From assembly GCF_034314105.1 (NCBI RefSeq), contig NZ_JAVIWJ010000001.1, positions 4,510,001 to 4,574,000 on the forward strand: a DNA stretch of 64,000 bases. Direction: 5' to 3'. Shown in pieces: positions 16,701 to 25,831 of the stretch. The stretch is from Pseudomonas sp. AB6. GTDB lineage: Bacteria > Pseudomonadota > Gammaproteobacteria > Pseudomonadales > Pseudomonadaceae. The notes below the pieces were generated by a model. That model did not search any database and was not told the DNA's origin. It saw only the letters and a list, made by a program, of their open reading frames with translations. Position 1 is the first letter of the stretch; every line of letters starts with the position of its first letter. The translations under genes and the position numbers were made by a program.

Positions 16701-17104
16701 GCTTTTTGCAGATCGGCTAGCTGGGTGCCGCGTTCAGCGAGCATTTGTTCAAGTTGAGCCACGTTGAGGTTCGCGAAACGCTGAACAATCGGGACCACTT
16801 TGCTGACTTTCAATCGCGCTAAATCACGCTGATTGTCCGTGGTCTGGCGCGGTGCCTGGCTCAATTGCTGTTTGAGTTCGCTCAGCCGCTTTTCGGTGTC
16901 TTCTTTGCTCGAAATAAAAGAAAGGGTCTGCTCCAGGACTTGCTGCAGGGCTTTTTGATCAGCATCAGCCAATTTACGGTCAGCAATTTTGGCCAAGCTT
17001 TGCTGCACAGCGGCGCTTGTGGGTGGGTCGGCAGCCTGAACGGTGGTAATGAAAAGGCAAAGTCCAATTAAGGCGGCAGTAAAAAAAGGTCGCAAGGTCA
17101 ACAT
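13745..17104 (-). CDS. mscK: MscK/KefA-type large mechanosensitive channel
   Basis: 1119 residues, the usual size of MscK/MscM. Order: signal peptide (LTLRPFFTAALIGLCLFITT, cleavage after VQAA); a periplasmic coiled-coil region to about residue 480 rich in Gln and Leu; about eight membrane helices; then the MscS pore and beta domain near residues 880-1060 with GLGFGMQEIFANFISGIMIL, FERPVRIGDTITIG and FDRKDIIVPNKTFI. It releases solutes on hypo-osmotic shock. The C-terminal tail is Pro-rich (PGDAGKPSLPAPSAISDVPE). The choice of MscK over MscM (YjeP) rests on domain size only. It is 36 bases downstream of the antiporter gene, so the two osmotic genes may be one transcript. Confidence 0.88.
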   Translation of the reverse strand: MLTLRPFFTAALIGLCLFITTVQAADPPTSAAVQQSLAKIADRKLADADQKALQQVLEQTLSFISSKEDTEKRLSELKQQLSQAPRQTTDNQRDLARLKVSKVVPIVQRFANLNVAQLEQMLAERGTQLADLQKALNDANSLTITAQTRPERAQGEISANQTRSQQINNILKSGKDSGKSINADQRDQLNAELASLNALTLLRRQELAGNSQLQDLGNSQRDLLTEKVNRQEQDIQDLQTLINDKRRAQSQQTVTQLSLEAQKAGSSSLLATETATNLKLSDYLLRGTDRLNELTQQNLKTKQQLDSLTQSDQALDEQINVLRGSLLLSKILYKQKQALPLLTLDRGLADEIADIRLYQFEVNQQREVMSNPGAYVDKLLATQPPEDATPALRKTLLDLAVTRTDLLERLNKELSSLLNESITLQLNQKQLVGTAVGLRATLDEQMFWIPSNKPLDLDWIEGIPPRLSKQITTLPWASSVSELTDGLTQRPLLFLPLLVLIGALVWKRKALYEKLTRLHSDIGHFKRDSQWHTPLAILINILLAVPVALGLALCGYALQIDARGQNVNLGSALLQIALAWLMFYTAYRVLAPGGVAQLHFRWEKPQVEFLQGWIRRLGLVVLALVAVVAVAEHQPAALADDVLGIAVVLACYALMTWLLSRLLIRSPTQHSASFFRKIIGVLFTALPVALFLAVCFGYYYTALKLSDRLIDTLYLLMLWLVIEAAFVRGLSVAARRLAYQRAQSKRLAARENGDGDVVEEPALDIEKVNDQSLRLIRLALLAGFIAALYWVWSDLISVFSYLDNITLYEYTSGTGATMSMVPLSLGDLVGALIIIGTTAVLAGNLPGLLEVLVLSRLNLAQGSSYATTTLLSYTIAGIGFVSTLSALGVSWDKLQWLVAALSVGLGFGMQEIFANFISGIMILFERPVRIGDTITIGSLSGTVSKIRIRATTITDFDRKDIIVPNKTFITGQLINWSLTDTITRVTLKVGVDYSSDLELVRTLLLQAAKDNPRVLKEPEPQVYFLNFGESTLDHELRIHVRDLGDRNPAVDEINRFINKEFKANNINISFRQMEIHLKNLHGQEYRLVPTDEPGDAGKPSLPAPSAISDVPEPPEAKLD

Positions 17105-17140
17105 AAATACCGGTCGAACCGAATGAAGAAAGAGGGGAGT

Positions 17141-18883
17141 TTAAAGGAACAATCCAGGGCCTGGGCGGCTTCCTTCGGGAAATTTGACGCCGACTTTAAG
17201 GATCTTGTTCCCGTCCATGACTGCGACAGTCCACAGGGTGCCATTCCACTCGATCTGGTCACCAACAACGGGCTCGCCACGATTCTTTTGAGTGATGAAT
17301 TGGCTAAGCGGCATATTGGCGTCCAGTCCGTCGAGCTTCAATCCGTACAATGCCGCGACAGCCCCGAGCTGAGCGTCTCCCTGGAGAACGAAGTCGCCGA
17401 AGAATCGCAGATCGAGGCCGCGTTGTGGGGCTTGGCTGAACAACTTGCCCAAGGCCGATAAATTGTGTTCATGGCCGATTACGCACAGTAAATCGTCCAC
17501 CTCCAACTTCGTACTACCCGACGGATGGAGCAGTTGCTGGCCACGAAACAGGGCTGCAATTCGAGTTCCTTCGGGCATTTTCAGTTCACGCAACGCTGCG
17601 CCGATGCACCATTTTTCAGCGCCCAGGCGATAAACGAACAGTTCCCACTCGCTTGTGACATGCACTTCCAGCGCAGAGCGGGAAATCGGTGCGGGCTCTG
17701 GGGGGACAGTAACTTTTAGCAGTTTGGCAATCCATGGCAGGCTCGTGCCTTGGACCAGCAGCGACACCAGTACGATAAAGAACGCCAGGTTGAAATACAG
17801 CTGAGCATGAGGAAGGCCGGCCATAAGCGGGAACACAGCAAGAATGATCGGCACCGCGCCGCGTAGTCCTACCCAGGCAATAAATGCTTTTTCTCGCGTG
17901 TGAAACGCTTTGAATGGAAGCAGTCCGACCAGCACCGACAGCGGCCTGGCCACTAGAATCATCCACAGGGCCAATCCCAGTGCAGGCAACGCGATGGGTA
18001 GCAAATCATGAGGTGTGACCAGCAAGCCCAGCACCAAAAACATGCCGATCTGCGCCAGCCAGGCCATGCCGTCGAGCATGTGCAAAATTCCGTGGCGGCT
18101 ACGAATTGGCTGATTGCCCAAGACTAATCCGCACAGGTACACCGCGAGAAAGCCGCTGCCGTGAATGGCGTTGGTCAGCGCAAAAACCACCAGCCCCCCC
18201 GCTACTACCAGTATTGAATACAAGCCGGTTGCCAGGTGAATTCGGTTGACCAGTTGCAGCATTATCCATCCGCCGCCCAAACCAATGATTGCGCCGATGC
18301 CGAACTCTTGAATCAAATGCCCTAGCAGGCTCCAGTGCAAACCGGTTTCGCCGCTGTGCAGCATGTCGATCAGGGTCACGGTCAAAAACACCGCCATGGG
18401 GTCGTTGCTGCCGGACTCAATTTCCAGGCTGGCGGTTACGCGCTCATTGAGGCCTTTGCCGCCCAGCAGTGAGAACACCGCAGCAGCATCGGTCGAACCG
18501 ACAATGGCGCCGATCAACAAGCCTTGAATCAAATTCAGGTTAAACAACCATGCGGCGACCATGCCGGTCAGTGCAGTGGTGATCAGTACGCCAACCGTGG
18601 CAAGTGACAATGCCGGCCATAACGCCACTCGGAAACTGGCGACACGGGTACGCAGTCCGCCGTCGAGCAGGATGACTGCCAGTGCGAGGTTGCCGACTAA
18701 ATAGGCTGTGGGGTAATTATCGAAAACGATGCCGGCACCATCAACACCTGCCGTCATCCCGACTGCGAGGATGATCACCAGGATCGGGATGCCGAGGCGC
18801 GAGGACAGTGAGCTGACCAGAATACTTGCACTCACCAGCAACGCGCCGATCAAGAACAGGCTGTTGATGGTGTTTGCATCCAA
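17141..18883 (-). CDS. cvrA: K+/H+ antiporter, CvrA/NhaP2 type
   Basis: 580 residues from the TTG at 18883 (MDANTINSLFLIGALL), with GGAG 9 bases upstream; this matches the start of Pseudomonas homologues. Residues 1 to about 390 form the CPA1 exchanger with about 12 helices; the ion-site motif is SLEIESGSNDPMAVF. A TrkA-C-type domain follows (WCIGAALRELKMPEGTRIAA), then a CorC/HlyC-like transporter-associated domain (GEPVVGDQIEWNGTLWTVA). It exports K+ (or Na+) for protons and controls cell volume. The long frame to 18949 lacks a ribosome site. Confidence 0.88.
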   Translation of the reverse strand: MDANTINSLFLIGALLVSASILVSSLSSRLGIPILVIILAVGMTAGVDGAGIVFDNYPTAYLVGNLALAVILLDGGLRTRVASFRVALWPALSLATVGVLITTALTGMVAAWLFNLNLIQGLLIGAIVGSTDAAAVFSLLGGKGLNERVTASLEIESGSNDPMAVFLTVTLIDMLHSGETGLHWSLLGHLIQEFGIGAIIGLGGGWIMLQLVNRIHLATGLYSILVVAGGLVVFALTNAIHGSGFLAVYLCGLVLGNQPIRSRHGILHMLDGMAWLAQIGMFLVLGLLVTPHDLLPIALPALGLALWMILVARPLSVLVGLLPFKAFHTREKAFIAWVGLRGAVPIILAVFPLMAGLPHAQLYFNLAFFIVLVSLLVQGTSLPWIAKLLKVTVPPEPAPISRSALEVHVTSEWELFVYRLGAEKWCIGAALRELKMPEGTRIAALFRGQQLLHPSGSTKLEVDDLLCVIGHEHNLSALGKLFSQAPQRGLDLRFFGDFVLQGDAQLGAVAALYGLKLDGLDANMPLSQFITQKNRGEPVVGDQIEWNGTLWTVAVMDGNKILKVGVKFPEGSRPGPGLFL

Positions 18884-19152
18884 AAGGCGGTACTCCAAAT
18901 CGAAATCGAGAAAGCAAGGCGGGGACTGGCCATGCAGTCCGCGTGCCAAGGGATTCTAACCTGTTGAATTGGAGAGCTGTCAAAGCTTTGTATCTTGATC
19001 CCCGGTAATGGGCTGCTGCGAAGCCGTTGCCGTGATGCTCAGCGGGCATTGAAGACGCGAGCAATAAATTAATGAGGAGATAAGTATTTACCTCATCGAG
19101 GCAGCAGGCGTTATTTATGGTTTCTGTCCAACTAACGACAGGATGTCAAGTT

Positions 19153-22100
19153 ATGTACGAAGTACACGCTCCGGATGCTCTCGCTGACGAGGTTTTTAAA
19201 AGCCTGAACATCAAGTACGAATCGCCAGAAGAATACGCGAAGGAAACAGTTCGCACTTACGCGCAGCAGAAATGGGGAGTTCTTCTTGATCCGGACGAAA
19301 TGGTCATTGCCACGCTCTACATTGAAACGGCAGGCAGGCAAGCTCCGTTCAACGCAGACGTAGCGTTTTCCATGACGCTAACCCAAGCGATGCTGCGAAA
19401 TTGGCAGCAAAAGGGCAGTGGCGAATTTTTTGAGCACCTCAGCAGGCTTGAGGGTTACAGGCCAGGAGGCTATGCAGTCAATCTCGTGAAGAGTCCGCTA
19501 CCGCTTTGGGACTGCGTTGCCTATGAAGCTGTTTACCGCAAAACCACCCCACAGCGTTATGACGCTTCCACCCATCTTTATATTCGAGCAGACGAATTCA
19601 AGCAGTACGTGTGGGACTGTAATCTTCAGGCTCACTATAGAGCCAGGCTTGCCCAATTCTGGAAAGAACATGAGCCCCATTACAACCTTCTGATCAAAGG
19701 TTCGTTATTAAAGGTCGTTTATGCGCAGGCGACGGCGGGGGAATTAACGGTCGCGGACAAAAGTTTTTTATTGAATGCCTTGGGACTGGACGAAGGCCAG
19801 ACATGGGAAAGCCTCACCTGGGATCAATTCGTTAACGCCCCCATTTCTAGTAATGCCACATTTCGCGAGATGATTGTTTACCGTTACACGGCCACCGACA
19901 TACTGGCTATCAAAAACGAACTAACGGGTCGCGTCATTATTTATATTCCCGGTAATTCATCTCCATTACACGGTTTTGATTCGGAGCGCTTGGCCAAGGA
20001 TTGGTTGGGGCGGCAGTGCCGGGATCCTCGGAAAAGGAAAGCGTTGGAAAGCCATTTCAGAATGGAAGATGACGGCGATGGAGTGTTTTTAAGCGGGTTG
20101 CATGCAGCGTTAGCCGGCATGGCGGTTTATCCAAAATTTTTGAACCAAGCCACGGGTTACTGGCCCCCTCAGTCCACCATCAAGTTTGGGGCCGCTATCA
20201 CGCTCTGGCCGTTTAGCCATTTCCGGGAACGTCTCAAAGAGCGGCTCGGCTCTGACGCGGTGCAATCGATACATACCCAAAGTGATTATTGGAAAGCTGC
20301 GTCTGCTCACGGGATAACCGACGCTATTTTGGTTTTGGGAGGGGTCGTTATGGTGGCGCCTGAAGTTGCTCCACTTCTCGGCGCGTTATCGATCGCGTTA
20401 GTGGGACTGGGCGTCGACGAAGTGGTTGAGGGGCGAGATGAGGCGGAAAAAGAGCAAGGGCTTAGGCATATCCAATTTGGTGTATTAAACGCTTTGCCTC
20501 TTATCGGAGAGGGTGTTGTTAGCGTGATGGAAGCTGGGCGAGCGGTTAGGGATAGCGCCGAAGCCGTTAGGTGGGGGGCCAAGATCGACGTCGCTACTGT
20601 TAAATGGGGGGACTCAGTAGACGTAGATGCTGAGACCCCCGCAAGCCTCGCCGCCAGAGAAGAACAGGCGCGACTCGCAGAGCAAGCCCGGCATAAAACC
20701 ATTGATGACACTGAGCGTAGTTTCGGTATTGAACCTGCAGGTCTACGTTCATTGCAACCGCAAATGCGATTGAAGCTTAAGGCGCTCGAGTATTCGCCAC
20801 CGCTGAAAAACGGTGCATGGTCATCTGCTAACGGCACTAATGAGGTTTATCAGGCGTTCAATTTTCAGGCGAACACAACTGAGTATTTCATTCGGTTGCA
20901 TTCCAGGATTTACCGGGTTGAATGGGTAGAAGCGGCCAGCCAATTTCGTATTCGTGCGCCGTATAGCGAAGGTCTCCCAGGGCCATATGTTAAGGAGCTA
21001 AGCCTTGGTCGATGGGACGTGGATTTGAAGCCAGGATTGCGCGGCGGCGAAAGTTTTGACGGTTCATCATCACTAGCGCCTCTTGATCCAGGTATTGCAT
21101 CCGTTCAGCCGCTACCAGATGTGCCGCTCATTTTTCAGCCGGACATTCCAAAAATTCAAATAGAACTGCCCATGGATGGAGTTGAAAGCGCAGAAGATAA
21201 GTATTTTATCCACCTGAAAGGTAAAAGGACGCCGGTTTACTATGACGCTGATCCGGAGCTACCCGGCTGGACGTTGAATACGGGTGACTACGTTTGGAGA
21301 GATGCGAAAGGCGAATGGCGTAGCGTAGACGCGAAAGTGTATAGAAAACTCGAAGACAAGATTCCTCAAAGTAAGGAACACCAGATCTACACGTTTGCGC
21401 GACTGCCACGACTACCCACCAATACCACACCTATCGCACGGGAAGTTCACTACATTTGGATGGGTGATAGACTGCCCGGCGAAAAATTATTAATTAACCT
21501 TTCAAGAAACGCGGCAAAAAGTTCGGACCTGACTTTTATCCTCCATATCGATATAGATAGCGATCTGGCCTTTCATGATCTGTCTTCGCGTTTCACCAAC
21601 CACCCTAATATTCATATTTCCAGGTTGAGAGATGAGGCTTTTTATTCGGACTTCCTGAAAAGCGAACTGGCACCAATGTTTAATTATTTCCGCTATGGAG
21701 ACTATCAAAACCTGGCGGCGGCGTCCGATGTCCTCCGCTATCGATTGATTTACGAATACGGCGGAATCTACATGGATTGCGACGACACCATCGTGAGTTC
21801 TTTTGAAGGGATCAGCCTCGACGCGGGGCCTTGCGATGTGTTGATGGGGAACGAAATCAGTGCCCCATCAGTTAATTATGTCGGACCCAACACGAGTCAC
21901 TTTGCCAGCCATCCTCGAAATCCGGTATTGAAAGAACTGATGCGGGAAATGCACGGGCGTTTCGTCAGTGAAGACCCTGTGTTTTTCACGACGCCGCGGC
22001 CCCATATAGACAGATCAACGGAAGAGCTGCGTGTTGGGTCGAAAGCGGCAATGGCCCCTTATATGACCAAGATCTTTGAATTGACGGGGCCAGGCTTATT

Positions 22101-22275
22101 TTCTGATGTCATCAGGAAGCTGCGGCCGGATTATTTTGATCTGTTGGCACGAAGCCTCAAGCCAGAGGTGATTATTTCCGCCGCCTATACCGAGCGTATG
22201 GAGGCTGCGCGGGACTTCTACTTCCCCTTCAAACGCAAAACCCGGATCCTGGCAGGGAGCGCAAACGAATGGTGA
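19153..22275 (+). CDS. Large toxin: DUF6543-type N-terminal region plus TcdB-like glycosyltransferase
   Basis: 1040 residues from the ATG at 19153 (AGGAT 8 bases upstream; an ATG at 19117 is an alternative). The N-terminal half resembles the dermonecrotic-toxin-like DUF6543 region of Pseudomonas toxins (YIRADEFKQYVWDCNLQAHY). A hydrophobic stretch lies about residues 385-465 (AILVLGGVVMVAPEVAPLLG). The end, from about 755, is a GT44-like domain: Trp769 in HYIWMGD, then QNLAAASDVLRY, then GGIYMDCDDT. These match TcdB residues that bind UDP-sugar: Asp859 and Arg862 (Asp270, Arg273 of TcdB) and the DxD Asp875-Cys876-Asp877. It probably glycosylates a host or rival protein. No immunity, chaperone or VgrG gene adjoins. 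Codon use looks AT-richer than the neighbours, suggesting transfer. Confidence 0.85.
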   Translation: MYEVHAPDALADEVFKSLNIKYESPEEYAKETVRTYAQQKWGVLLDPDEMVIATLYIETAGRQAPFNADVAFSMTLTQAMLRNWQQKGSGEFFEHLSRLEGYRPGGYAVNLVKSPLPLWDCVAYEAVYRKTTPQRYDASTHLYIRADEFKQYVWDCNLQAHYRARLAQFWKEHEPHYNLLIKGSLLKVVYAQATAGELTVADKSFLLNALGLDEGQTWESLTWDQFVNAPISSNATFREMIVYRYTATDILAIKNELTGRVIIYIPGNSSPLHGFDSERLAKDWLGRQCRDPRKRKALESHFRMEDDGDGVFLSGLHAALAGMAVYPKFLNQATGYWPPQSTIKFGAAITLWPFSHFRERLKERLGSDAVQSIHTQSDYWKAASAHGITDAILVLGGVVMVAPEVAPLLGALSIALVGLGVDEVVEGRDEAEKEQGLRHIQFGVLNALPLIGEGVVSVMEAGRAVRDSAEAVRWGAKIDVATVKWGDSVDVDAETPASLAAREEQARLAEQARHKTIDDTERSFGIEPAGLRSLQPQMRLKLKALEYSPPLKNGAWSSANGTNEVYQAFNFQANTTEYFIRLHSRIYRVEWVEAASQFRIRAPYSEGLPGPYVKELSLGRWDVDLKPGLRGGESFDGSSSLAPLDPGIASVQPLPDVPLIFQPDIPKIQIELPMDGVESAEDKYFIHLKGKRTPVYYDADPELPGWTLNTGDYVWRDAKGEWRSVDAKVYRKLEDKIPQSKEHQIYTFARLPRLPTNTTPIAREVHYIWMGDRLPGEKLLINLSRNAAKSSDLTFILHIDIDSDLAFHDLSSRFTNHPNIHISRLRDEAFYSDFLKSELAPMFNYFRYGDYQNLAAASDVLRYRLIYEYGGIYMDCDDTIVSSFEGISLDAGPCDVLMGNEISAPSVNYVGPNTSHFASHPRNPVLKELMREMHGRFVSEDPVFFTTPRPHIDRSTEELRVGSKAAMAPYMTKIFELTGPGLFSDVIRKLRPDYFDLLARSLKPEVIISAAYTERMEAARDFYFPFKRKTRILAGSANEW

Positions 22276-22312
22276 GTCGCCATACGATGAGCTCCACGCT
22301 TAGTCTTAAGGG

Positions 22313-24115
22313 CTAAAACCAGTCATCCTGCATAGCCAGGCACGTATCGTCGCGTGCTTCCAGTATCGTTAACTCATGATGGCAGCCCGGTATTTCCCAT
22401 GTCAGAAAGTACCGGGCTGCCTGTAGTTTGCCTTTATAGAAACTCGCGTCAGCTGGGTTACCCTTGGTTAAACCTTCCTCAGCACGAATTGCTTGTTCCA
22501 GCCAGCGCCAGCCAATTACGGTGTGACCGAAAACTTTCAGGTACAAAGCTGAGTTAGACAAGCTGCTGTTGATTTTGCCTTCGCTCAGATCGGTCAGAAG
22601 GCCAATGGTTACCGTTTGCAAGCGCGCGACCAGTTGTTCCAACGGCTGGCGTAGCGGAGTTAATCCCTTGTACACCTGCGCCCGGGCAGTCGTATCGGCA
22701 ATCAAGCGAATCAACTGCTGGAGTCCGGCGCCGCCGTTTTGCGCGAGCTTACGACCCAGCAAATCCAGCGATTGAATGCCGTGAGTGCCTTCATGAATCG
22801 GGTTCAGACGATTGTCGCGGTAATACTGCTCCACCGGATATTCACGGGTGTAACCATGCCCACCGAGAATCTGAATTGCCAGCTCATTGGCCTTGAGGCA
22901 AAACTCCGAAGGCCAGGACTTGACGATGGGTGTCAGCAAATCCAGCAACTCATGAGCCTGTTTCCGAACCTCGTCAGTTTCGCCGGTCGTTGTGTCATCG
23001 AACAAACGAGCGGCGTAGAGGCCAAGGTCAAAGGAGCCTTCGACGTAGGCTTTTTGCGTCAACAACATCCGTTTGATGTCGGCGTGTTGAATGATCGAAA
23101 CCGGTGCGGTATCGGGATGTTTGTTGTCGGGCAGGCGCCCCTGTGGTCGTTCGCGGGCATATTCCAACGAGTACAAATAACCGGCGTAACCGAGCATTAC
23201 AGCGCCCATGCCAACGCCGATTCGCGCCTCGTTCATCATTTGGAACATATAGCTCAGGCCCTGATGCGGTTTGCCCACTAAGTAGCCGATGCATTCGCCG
23301 TTGTCGCCGAAATTAAGCGCCGTTGACGTCGTGCCGCGCCAGCCCATTTTGTGAAACAGACCCGCCAAGAGCACGTCATTGCGTTTGCCCAAGCTGCCGT
23401 CATCGTTCACCAAAAATTTAGGCACGATGAACAGCGAAATGCCCTTCACCCCTGAAGGCGCATCCGGCAGTTTTGCCAAGACCATGTGCACGATGTTTTC
23501 AGACAGCGGATGGTCGCCACCCGAGATGAAAATCTTGTTGCCGCGCAGACGATAGGTGCCGTCCGCCGATGGCTCGGCCCGGGTACGAATGTCCGACAGC
23601 GACGAACCTGCATGGGGCTCGGTCAGCGCCATGGTGCCAAAAAAGCGCCCGTCGATCATGGGCTGCAAAAAGCGTTGCTTCTGCTCATCGCTGCCGAAGC
23701 TTTCAATCAGGTTGGCCGCGCCCATGGTCAAGAACGGGTAAGACGTTGACGCCGCGTTAGCCGACTGAAAGTGTGCAAAGCAGGCTTGAGACAACAGCGT
23801 GGGCAATTGCATGCCGCCCGCTTCAAAGCTGCGCGCGGCGTTCAGAAAGCCAGCTTCAAGAAACGCATCCACTGCCGGTTTTACTTCCGGGATCAGCACC
23901 GCTTCGCCGTTTTCATAGCGAGGCTCGTTTTCGTCACCCTTGCGGTTATGTGGGGCGAAAAACTTTTCGGCGATGGTCCGTGCGGTTCCGATCGCAGCAT
24001 CGAACGTTTCGCGATTGTGCTCAGCGAACCTCTCGCGCTGGGTCAAGGCTTCGGCGTCCAGCACTTCATACAGCTCGAAAGCCAGGTTGCGTGAACTCAG
24101 AAGCATCTCGGACAT
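22313..24115 (-). CDS. Acyl-CoA dehydrogenase with C-terminal extension
   Basis: 600 residues, longer than the usual 380. The FAD and substrate segment TMALTEPHAGSSLSDIRTRA is near residues 160-180. The flavin-contacting LGGHGYTREYPVEQYYRD is followed by the catalytic-Glu loop NPIHEGTHGIQS. A C-terminal domain of the acyl-CoA dehydrogenase-like kind (about residue 465 onward) gives the extra length. It oxidises an acyl-CoA to the 2-enoyl-CoA in fatty acid degradation; the chain length is not predictable. It stands alone between the toxin and the phospholipase remnant. Confidence 0.9.
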   Translation of the reverse strand: MSEMLLSSRNLAFELYEVLDAEALTQRERFAEHNRETFDAAIGTARTIAEKFFAPHNRKGDENEPRYENGEAVLIPEVKPAVDAFLEAGFLNAARSFEAGGMQLPTLLSQACFAHFQSANAASTSYPFLTMGAANLIESFGSDEQKQRFLQPMIDGRFFGTMALTEPHAGSSLSDIRTRAEPSADGTYRLRGNKIFISGGDHPLSENIVHMVLAKLPDAPSGVKGISLFIVPKFLVNDDGSLGKRNDVLLAGLFHKMGWRGTTSTALNFGDNGECIGYLVGKPHQGLSYMFQMMNEARIGVGMGAVMLGYAGYLYSLEYARERPQGRLPDNKHPDTAPVSIIQHADIKRMLLTQKAYVEGSFDLGLYAARLFDDTTTGETDEVRKQAHELLDLLTPIVKSWPSEFCLKANELAIQILGGHGYTREYPVEQYYRDNRLNPIHEGTHGIQSLDLLGRKLAQNGGAGLQQLIRLIADTTARAQVYKGLTPLRQPLEQLVARLQTVTIGLLTDLSEGKINSSLSNSALYLKVFGHTVIGWRWLEQAIRAEEGLTKGNPADASFYKGKLQAARYFLTWEIPGCHHELTILEARDDTCLAMQDDWF

Positions 24116-24206
24116 GGCGGCCTACCTATTTTGGAATGGCTGAAGTCTAGGCGCAGACGCGAGAGGCTGAATAGCAAGATTGATGTGGGTGATGGAGGGG
24201 TAAAAC

Positions 24207-25728
24207 GTGCAAGTGCGCAAGACCGTCCCGCGCATCATCGGCATGCGCCTGTGGATCTATGGTTTCTCTCGGGGCGCTGCCGAGGCCCGGGCGTTCGCCA
24301 ACTGGCTGGAGGCACTGACCAAGGTCGAAGTGGAGGGCGAAACCTGTTACCTGTTCGCCGGAATCCCCATCAGCATTGGCTTCATGGGACTGTTCGATAC
24401 CGTGGCCCCGTTTGCCGCCGGGCACATGGGTTGGGCCGATGACTCCATGCGTTTGCCGGATTCAGAGAAGTTTCTGGAGCGCTGCGTGCATTTGGTCGCG
24501 GCTCATGAACAGCGCGGCTGTTTTCCACTGGATTCGATTCGGCGCAAGGACAATCCTGACGATCCGAACGGCGGGTCAACCTACCGTAATGGAACGTTTG
24601 AATACCTGTACCCCGGCGTCCACTCGGATGTGGCGGTGGTTATGCGCCGGGTGAACAGGGGAAGGCGATAGCGGGAAGTCAGGATGTACTGTCGCAAATT
24701 CCGCTGCAGCATATGTATGCGGAAGCCTATTCCGTCGGAGCCCCATTGCAAGCGCCCTCGATTGCGCTCAGCGCTGAGCAGAAAGAAAACTGGCCATGGA
24801 ACAGCTGGCGATCAAACTGGCCTACGAACAACGTATCGGTGCTGAAAAACCGACGACGTTCAACATGCGCAAAGCCTTCGAACCCAGCCTTGACCAAGCG
24901 CAAATGGACAACGCCATGGACGAGTTTCGCCGTGACTACGTGCCCTCTTTTTGGGGGCTGTCGTGGGACGCCGATACCGTTAGCCTTGCCACCCTCGCCC
25001 ACGTCACCCTGGGCGGCTGGGTGTACTTGACCAACGAAGAGGACGAAGCCGAGGAATACATTCGAATGCGCCGAAAGGCCAATATCGTCTTCAACAAGCT
25101 CTACGCCCCCCGCAGTTTTGAAATCCTCAGCGATAGAGCGCAGACCCTGACCGATTTTTTCGACGAGCAGGTCCACGACTCCCGCGCCTGGTTCATGAAC
25201 GCCGCCCTGGGCGAGCGCGAGTTATTCACCGATTACTTCCGCTACCGCTGCATTTTCTTCGACAACGAGTCGAGCAAGGCCCTGTCACCTCTGGTGTCCA
25301 CTGAGCAAGTGATCGGCGTCGCTGTCGCGGTCGCCAGCATTGGCCTGAGCATCAAGCGTCATGACCCCCGTTATCTGGTGGGGTTGTTGGCACCGTCGTT
25401 TGGGATTCCGGTGTTTCGAGGCAAAGTCGGCCTGCCGGGCATCAGCGCCTTCGACACCCTGACCGGCATGGCCCTGCCCATGCTGAGCAACCTCGACAAC
25501 CTCCGCGCCTTCACCCAAGACACCGGCGACGTACTGAAACTGGTTAACGCCTTGCCGATTCCGCCCACCCTCAGCGAAGAAACCGCCACCACGCCAGAGC
25601 TTAAAGCCCTGCTCAACGCCCACAAAACGGCGAAGGTCGCAGAAATGGCCAAAGACTTGTTCGACAGTCTTCCCGCCGAAGAGAAAACCAGTTGGCTGGA
25701 CCAAATCAAAGGCGCCGTGGGTGGCTAA
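24207..25728 (+). pseudogene. Decayed T6SS phospholipase effector, Tle/DUF2235 family
   Basis: Three consecutive frames together give one broken protein. The first piece (24207 to about 24635) has the lipase nucleophile elbow YGFSRGAAEARAF (GxSxG), GLFDTVAPFA, and YPGVHSDV. Near 24630-24640 a single missing G shifts the frame; restoring it gives HSDVGGGYAPGEQGK, the catalytic Asp region. A second single-base loss near 24793-24796 joins to a frame running to 25728. The N-terminal part before the nucleophile is missing, though GGAGGGG precedes a GTG at 24207. The product would be inactive. The C-terminal piece keeps open coding over 310 codons, so decay is recent. No intact immunity gene adjoins. 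Confidence 0.8.
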
Positions 25729-25738
25729 TCCACCCACC

Positions 25739-25819
25739 TGTGGGAGCCAACGTGTTGGCCAAGGGGTTTGACGCGGTATGCCTGACAAAACGCCTCGCGA
25801 ACACGTTCGCTCCTATAGG
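25739..25819. repeat. REP doublet (REPIN-like)
   Basis: GTGGGAGCCAACGTGTTGGCCAAGG at one end and an inverted partner, CCTCGCGAACACGTTCGCTCCTATAGG, at the other, with a spacer containing TTTGACGCGG. Two inverted REP units about 30 bases apart are the arrangement mobilised by RAYT transposases in Pseudomonas. Confidence 0.75.
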
Positions 25820-25831
25820 TCAACTGAACCT

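Noticed and set aside
19117..19152. Earlier ATG of the toxin gene at 19117
   Set aside because: No ribosome site at proper spacing; the ATG at 19153 has AGGAT. The extra 12 residues do not look like a signal peptide.
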